Part shown: positions 60,192 to 64,000 of the stretch, one piece after another
How positions within the stretch are numbered: position 1 is the stretch's first letter
How the letters are laid out: each line of letters begins with the position of its first letter
Source of the DNA: Leucobacter chromiiresistens
GTDB lineage: Bacteria > Actinomycetota > Actinomycetes > Actinomycetales > Microbacteriaceae
Direction of reading: 5' to 3'
Assembly: GCF_900102345.1 (NCBI RefSeq)
Contig: NZ_FNKB01000001.1
Location: forward strand, 1,922,001 to 1,986,000
DNA: 64,000 nucleotides
Position numbers and translations under genes: made by a program
Notes under the pieces: model-generated
What the model was told of the DNA's origin: nothing
What the model saw: only the letters and a program-made list of their open reading frames with translations
The model's database searches: none

Positions 60192-60989
60192 ATGACTCCG
60201 CACCGGCGCGACCCGCACCCCTACCTCGCCGACGCATCACGGCCGCGCATCATCGCGCACCGGGGCTTCGTCTCCGACGAGCTCGCCGAACGCGGCGTCG
60301 CGGAGAACACGCGGGCGGCGTTCACCGTGGCGCTCGCCGCAGGCGCCGACTACCTCGAGACCGATTGCCACCTGACGCGCGACGGAGCGGTGGTGCTCGC
60401 GCACGACGCGGACCTCTCGCGGGTGACGGGCGACCCCCGCAAGATCGGCGCGGTGGATCGCGTGGAGCTCGAGCGGATCTTCGCCGAGCGCGGCGGGCTG
60501 CTGACCCTCGAGGAGGCCCTCGCGGAGTATCCGCAGGCGCGCTGGAACATCGACGTCAAATCGCGCGCCGTCGCCGCCCCGCTCGGGCGCATCGTGGCGC
60601 GGCACGGGGCGCGGGTGCTCGTGACGAGCTTCTCCGACGCCCTCCGGCGAACCGCCGTCGCGGCGGCGGCGGGGGAGCGCCCCGCGATCCTGCCCGCGAC
60701 CTCGCCGGGCCGCGGCGCGCTGGTGCGGGTGCTGCTCGCGTCGGTCACCGGGTCGCGGCGTGCGGTTCGACGCGCGCTCGCCGGTCTCGACGCGCTGCAG
60801 ATTCCGGAGCGGCAGGGGCGCATCCGGGTGCTCACCCCGAGGCTCGTCGCCGCGGCGCACGCGAACGGGGTCGAGGTGCACGTCTGGACGGTCAACGACG
60901 CCGACCGCATGCGCGAGCTGACCGCGATGGGCGTCGACGGCGTCGTCACCGACCGCACCGATCTCGCGCTCGCGACGCTGCGGCCCTAG
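60192..60989 (+). CDS. Glycerophosphodiester phosphodiesterase
   Basis: A 265-residue GDPD of the TIM-barrel family that releases sn-glycerol 3-phosphate from deacylated phospholipids. Hallmarks: IIAHRGFVSDE (catalytic His), AENTRAAFTVALAAGADYLETDCHLTRDGAVVLAHDADLSRVTG (metal Glu and Asp, second His), WNIDVKS and the C-terminal VEVHVWTVNDADRMRELTAMGVDGVVTDRTD. There is no signal peptide, so it should be cytoplasmic. Near other phosphate-ester genes it may help scavenge phosphate. It is predicted to be leaderless. Confidence 0.93.
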   Translation: MTPHRRDPHPYLADASRPRIIAHRGFVSDELAERGVAENTRAAFTVALAAGADYLETDCHLTRDGAVVLAHDADLSRVTGDPRKIGAVDRVELERIFAERGGLLTLEEALAEYPQARWNIDVKSRAVAAPLGRIVARHGARVLVTSFSDALRRTAVAAAAGERPAILPATSPGRGALVRVLLASVTGSRRAVRRALAGLDALQIPERQGRIRVLTPRLVAAAHANGVEVHVWTVNDADRMRELTAMGVDGVVTDRTDLALATLRP

Positions 60990-61032
60990 CCCGGTGGCGG
61001 GCCGGGCGCGGCCTTCGTGGCATCATCGACGG

Positions 61033-61707
61033 GTGAAAGATCCACTGGCGAGGCCCGACCTCGACTTCGTGCTCGGCTGCGCTCGAGACGATGCCGCAGC
61101 CGGGCGTCTCGCGCTCTGGGGCGCATCGACCGTGATCGACGAGCACACGGGTGTGGCGTCGTTCGACCGGCAGACCTTCGATGCACTCCACGAGGCGGCC
61201 GGGGTCGCGGCCGAGTTCCCGGTCGGCAACGCGGGCCTGATCCACGTGTACGGGTACTGGTTCTCGAAGGTGCCGACGCCGTTCGGGTTCAAGCGCGATC
61301 GCTGGCAGCAGGGCGATCTGGCGCGCGCGCTCGGCCGCCCGGCCGACGCGTTCCACCTCAGTCGCGGTGCGGACGCCGGGGGCCCCGACTCGACGCCGCT
61401 GCAGCGCGTCACCGACGCCGCCCTCCCGCACCTGCGCCGCCCACCGCAGCAGGCTCGGATGGGGGAGGCCGTCCTGCGCGGAAGCGGCGCGGACGCGGCG
61501 CGGCGCAGCCGAGTGGTGCTCGTGCAGCGCGGCGATCGCGATGCCGCACCGGCGCTGGTGTACGGCATCGCTCCTGCCGAGCGGGCGGAGACCACCGCGC
61601 CCCTGCAGCTCATCACGGCGTTCCCCTTCGCGGGAGACGCCGATGCCCTGCTCGCCGATTTCGAGGCGCATCCCGCGCCGCGTTGGAATGCCGTCGTCGA
61701 CTCGTAA
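61033..61707 (+). CDS. Hypothetical protein
   Basis: I do not recognise this 224-residue soluble protein. It begins VKDPLARPDLDFVLGCARDDAAAGRLALWGASTVIDEHTG and has a central aromatic stretch (GLIHVYGYWFSKVPTPFGFKRDRW) and a C-terminal APLQLITAFPFAGDADALLADFEAHPAPRWNAVVDS. No membrane helix or signal is visible. GTG at 61033 is chosen over a start 13 codons upstream because that lead is Arg/His-rich; CATCAT lies six bases before it, similar in spacing to the leaderless genes nearby. It follows the GDPD gene by 43 bp. Confidence 0.7.
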   Translation: MKDPLARPDLDFVLGCARDDAAAGRLALWGASTVIDEHTGVASFDRQTFDALHEAAGVAAEFPVGNAGLIHVYGYWFSKVPTPFGFKRDRWQQGDLARALGRPADAFHLSRGADAGGPDSTPLQRVTDAALPHLRRPPQQARMGEAVLRGSGADAARRSRVVLVQRGDRDAAPALVYGIAPAERAETTAPLQLITAFPFAGDADALLADFEAHPAPRWNAVVDS

Positions 61708-61713
61708 CCGGCT

Positions 61714-61758
61714 GTTCACCCTACGATAGACGTTTCGTCCATTTCGCGCCCTAGCTTT
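61714..61758 (+). promoter_or_regulatory. Possible PHO-like half site and -10 box before the HAD-Phn operon
   Basis: GTTCACCCTACG at 61714 matches one PhoP-box unit, but no second unit sits at the 11-base spacing. TAGCTT at 61753-61758 is a plausible -10. Weak evidence; noted because the genes downstream are phosphate-related. Confidence 0.3.
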
Positions 61759-61790
61759 GGATGCATCGTCCACAACCGCAGGGAGCGCAC

Positions 61791-62498
61791 ATGGCACCGA
61801 GCATCGTCTTCGACTTCGACGGCACACTGGCCATCGGTCACGGCCCCGTCCGCGCCTACGCGGCCTGCGTGGCCCAGGCCGCTCCGGTGGGATCCGGTTT
61901 CGTCGCACGCGTCGATGCCGAACTCGCGCGGTACGACTCCGGCGAGAGCGCGTACCGCGACGGCTACGACATCGTCGGATCGCTGGGCGAAGCCTCCGGC
62001 GCGAGCGGCGACGCCCTCCGCGCGGCCTACGCGCGAAGCCGCGCCCGGCTCGGCACCGACCTCGCGGTCGTGCACACCATCGACGGCCTCGACGCCGCGC
62101 TCGAGGCGCTCGGCCGATCCGCCCGCCTCGTGCTCGCCACGAACGCCCCCGAGACCGGCGTCGACGCCGTGCTCGACGCGTGGGGCGTGCGGTCGCGCTT
62201 CGACGAGCTCCACTTCACGGTCGGCAAGCCGGCGGGCCTCGAACCCCTCATCGACCGTCTCATCGCGGACGGCCCCGTGCTCGCGATCGGCGACATCTAT
62301 GCGTTCGACCTCGCACCGGCCGCAGCGCGCGGCGCCGACACGGCGCTCGTCGGCGCGACCGCCGAGGCCTCCCCGGCTCCGGTGACGATGCGCGGGCGCT
62401 CGCTCGCCGACCTCGTCCCCGACATCCAGACCTGGGCCGCGACCGCGGCTTCCAGCACCTCCGCGCCGCTCGGCGCGGGATCCGGCATCGAAAGGTAA
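61791..62498 (+). CDS. HAD-superfamily hydrolase
   Basis: A 235-residue phosphatase-like protein. Motif I is IVFDFDGTLAIGH (nucleophile and acid Asp), motif II RLVLATNAPETG, motif III FTVGKPAG (Lys) and motif IV VLAIGDIYAFDLAPAAARGADTALVG. It probably removes phosphate from a small ester or phosphonate-derived compound. ATG at 61791 has GGGAGCG upstream; an in-frame start ten codons earlier is possible. The stop lies eight bases before the PhnD-type gene, so it is the first gene of the importer operon and its substrate may be what that transporter imports. Confidence 0.88.
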   Translation: MAPSIVFDFDGTLAIGHGPVRAYAACVAQAAPVGSGFVARVDAELARYDSGESAYRDGYDIVGSLGEASGASGDALRAAYARSRARLGTDLAVVHTIDGLDAALEALGRSARLVLATNAPETGVDAVLDAWGVRSRFDELHFTVGKPAGLEPLIDRLIADGPVLAIGDIYAFDLAPAAARGADTALVGATAEASPAPVTMRGRSLADLVPDIQTWAATAASSTSAPLGAGSGIER

Positions 62499-62506
62499 CC
62501 ACACCC

Positions 62507-63520
62507 ATGCGTTCATCCGCTCTCGCAGTAGGCGCCCTCACCGTCGCCGCGCTCGGTCTCGCCGGCTGCAGCGCCACCGACTCGTCGGCGACCTCCGCCG
62601 ACGATGCGCAGGCCTGGCCCGACTCCATCACCCTCTCCCTCGTGCCGTCGGTCGAGGGAGAAGACCTCGCCGAGGCGCTCGATCCGCTCACCGCCTACCT
62701 CTCCGACGGGCTCGGCATCGAGGTCGAGGGCGTCGTCGCGAGCGACTACGCCGCGACCGTCGAAGCGCTCGGCGCCGATCAGGCCCAGGTCGTCATCACC
62801 GACGCCGGCTCGCTCTACAACGCCATCGAGCAGTACGACGCCGAGCTCGTGCTGCGCGACGTGCGCTTCGGCGCCACCTCGTATGCCGCGGTCGCCTACA
62901 CGAACAACCCCGACAAGTACTGCGCCGACGAACCGGTCATGGCGACCTACGCCGCGAGCGACATCGAGCTGTCGTACTGCAACGGCATCGAGGAGGCGGG
63001 CGCCGAGGCGACCGGATCCGGCCCCGCGGGCATCGACGCGCTCGAGAAGATCGACGCGGGCACGAAGGTCGCGCTGCAGGCGGCCACCTCGCCCGCCGGC
63101 TACCAGTACCCCGTGGTCGCCATGCGCGACGCGGGCATCGACACCGACGCCGACATCGAGCAGGTGCCGGTCGAGGGCAACAACAACGCGGTGCTCGCGG
63201 TCGCGAACGGCGACGCCGAGGTGAGCTTCGGATACTGGGACGCGCGCACCACCGTCACCGCCGAGGCGCCCGACGTCGCGGAGAAGGTCACGGCGTTCGC
63301 CTACACCGAGATGATCCCGAACGGCGGCGTCGCCGTCGCCCCGACGCTGCCCGACGATCTCGTCGCACAGCTCACCGAGCTCATGGCCGACTACGCCGGC
63401 TCCTCTGACGAGGCCGCGACCGTGATGTTCGACCTCGTCGGGCTGTCGGGCTGGACCGCAGAGACGGCCGACGAGGAGATCGCGCGCTACGGCGAGATCC
63501 TGGGCGAGTTCTCCAACTGA
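62507..63520 (+). CDS. Phosphonate/phosphite-type ABC transporter substrate-binding lipoprotein (PhnD-like)
   Basis: A 337-residue binding protein. The signal peptide ends in the lipobox LGLAGC (~Cys21). The body starts [67 protein letters not shown], the PhnD/PtxB/HtxB receptor pattern, with a later [19 protein letters not shown] about 11 bases before the ATG is a weak ribosome site, consistent with translation coupled to the HAD gene. It delivers a phosphonate, phosphite or phosphate ligand to the ATPase and permease that follow. Confidence 0.93.
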   Translation: MRSSALAVGALTVAALGLAGCSATDSSATSADDAQAWPDSITLSLVPSVEGEDLAEALDPLTAYLSDGLGIEVEGVVASDYAATVEALGADQAQVVITDAGSLYNAIEQYDAELVLRDVRFGATSYAAVAYTNNPDKYCADEPVMATYAASDIELSYCNGIEEAGAEATGSGPAGIDALEKIDAGTKVALQAATSPAGYQYPVVAMRDAGIDTDADIEQVPVEGNNNAVLAVANGDAEVSFGYWDARTTVTAEAPDVAEKVTAFAYTEMIPNGGVAVAPTLPDDLVAQLTELMADYAGSSDEAATVMFDLVGLSGWTAETADEEIARYGEILGEFSN

Positions 63521-63534
63521 TCCGCACGGAAACC

Positions 63535-64000
63535 ATGTCACTCTCACACGACGGGCGCCATGAGGCGAGCGAGCGGCACGTGCCGAACGCCGCCTCGTGG
63601 GGCATCGCCCTCGACCGCGTCTCGGTCACCTACCCCAACGGCACCCGCGCCCTGCACGAGGTCACGCTGCAGATCGAGCCGGGTGAGATGGTCTCGATCG
63701 TGGGGCTCTCCGGATCGGGCAAGTCGACCCTCATCCGCACCATCAACGGCCTCGTCGCCGTGACCGGGGGCAGCGCGACCGTCGGCCCGTATCGCGTCTC
63801 CGGCCTGCGCGGCGGCGCCCTGCGCGAGGCGCGCGGCCACATCGGCATGATCTTCCAGGCCTTCAACCTCGCCGAGCGCGCGAGCGTCTACCGCAACACC
63901 CTGGTCGGTCGGTTCGCGCACTCCCCGGCCTTCCGCACCCTGCTCGGTCTGCCGAGCGCGGAGGATCGCGAGATCGCACTCCGGGCGCTCGACTCCGTCG
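63535..64000 (+). CDS. Phosphonate-type ABC transporter ATP-binding protein (PhnC-like), N-terminal part
   Basis: The first 155 codons of an ATPase, cut by the right edge. Walker [18 protein letters not shown] is followed by [38 protein letters not shown], the Q-loop region diagnostic of PhnC (FQxFNLxxRxSVxxNVL-type). The first ~25 residues are an extra polar lead. It starts 14 bases after the binding-protein stop with GGAAA upstream. Permease genes (PhnE) are expected just beyond the window. Confidence 0.92.
   Translation, partial: MSLSHDGRHEASERHVPNAASWGIALDRVSVTYPNGTRALHEVTLQIEPGEMVSIVGLSGSGKSTLIRTINGLVAVTGGSATVGPYRVSGLRGGALREARGHIGMIFQAFNLAERASVYRNTLVGRFAHSPAFRTLLGLPSAEDREIALRALDSV

Noticed and set aside
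61714..61750. Full PHO box before the HAD gene
   Set aside because: Only one GTTCACC-like unit is clear; a second candidate (GTCCATTTCG) sits 23 bases away, not at an 11-base multiple, so it is listed only as a weak half site.
1..64000. Prophage, insertion sequence or integrated element
   Set aside because: No transposase, integrase, phage structural gene or tRNA-flanking direct repeat was found; the single tRNA is followed by an ordinary terminator.

Overview
The window is very GC-rich, gene-dense bacterial DNA with short intergenic gaps, ATGA/GTGA start-stop overlaps, frequent GTG starts and many TANNNT -10 boxes lying directly before the start codon. Together with a DUF3516 Ski2-type helicase, a DUF4031 protein, a TM0106-type RecB nuclease-helicase and an LAXTG (class E) sortase signal, this points to an actinomycete. 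Microbacteriaceae, perhaps near Leucobacter, is my best guess; the genus is inference. It looks like ordinary chromosome: I see no insertion sequence, prophage, CRISPR array or plasmid function. There is one tRNA gene (Gln, CTG).

Layout. (1) 1-7.3 kb: amine/GABA-type catabolism (two APC permeases, a succinate-semialdehyde-type dehydrogenase, a flavin amine oxidase) and an MFS transporter. (2) 7.3-16.6 kb: nucleic-acid enzymes (DEAD-box RNA helicase with a Gly/Arg/Gln tail, GNAT-AAA+ fusion, RecB-like nuclease/helicase), an aminotransferase and a small unknown protein. (3) 16.6-20.2 kb: alanine dehydrogenase with a divergent Lrp/AsnC regulator, and a CPA1 antiporter. (4) 20.3-29.1 kb: an IclR regulator and an AlkZ-like winged-helix protein facing a six-gene operon: an unrecognised 843-aa protein, a divergent M19 'dipeptidase' lacking expected metal ligands, and a complete polar amino-acid ABC importer. 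This is the best candidate for an undescribed pathway. (5) 29.1-37.6 kb: SDR, old-yellow-enzyme oxidoreductase, ABC exporter, DUF2130 protein coupled to the DUF3516 helicase. (6) 37.6-44.2 kb: a surface-polysaccharide-like locus (membrane-anchored GH18 with carbohydrate-binding repeats, a large GT2 synthase, a 14-bp tandem repeat, a GntR regulator, and a second GT2 gene broken by a one-base frameshift). (7) 44.2-50.8 kb: Ppx/GppA phosphatase, an ABC ATPase/membrane pair, TerC with a putative yybP-ykoY (manganese) leader, and a sortase-anchored alkaline phosphatase behind PHO-box-like repeats. (8) 50.8-55.1 kb: LysR regulator, Orn/Lys/Arg-type decarboxylase and a cationic amino-acid permease. 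(9) 55.2-64 kb: two small unknown genes, lysA, tRNA-Gln, a DUF4031-HD fusion, a CYP152-like P450, a glycerophosphodiesterase, an unknown gene, and a HAD hydrolase leading into a phosphonate/phosphate-type ABC importer cut by the window edge.

Common themes are uptake and breakdown of amino acids and amines, and phosphate-ester scavenging (alkaline phosphatase, GDPD, HAD, Phn-type importer). Regulators lie next to their likely targets with visible palindromes (Lrp, IclR, LysR). Nine genes share the exact spacing TANNNT-N6-ATG, which predicts leaderless mRNAs.
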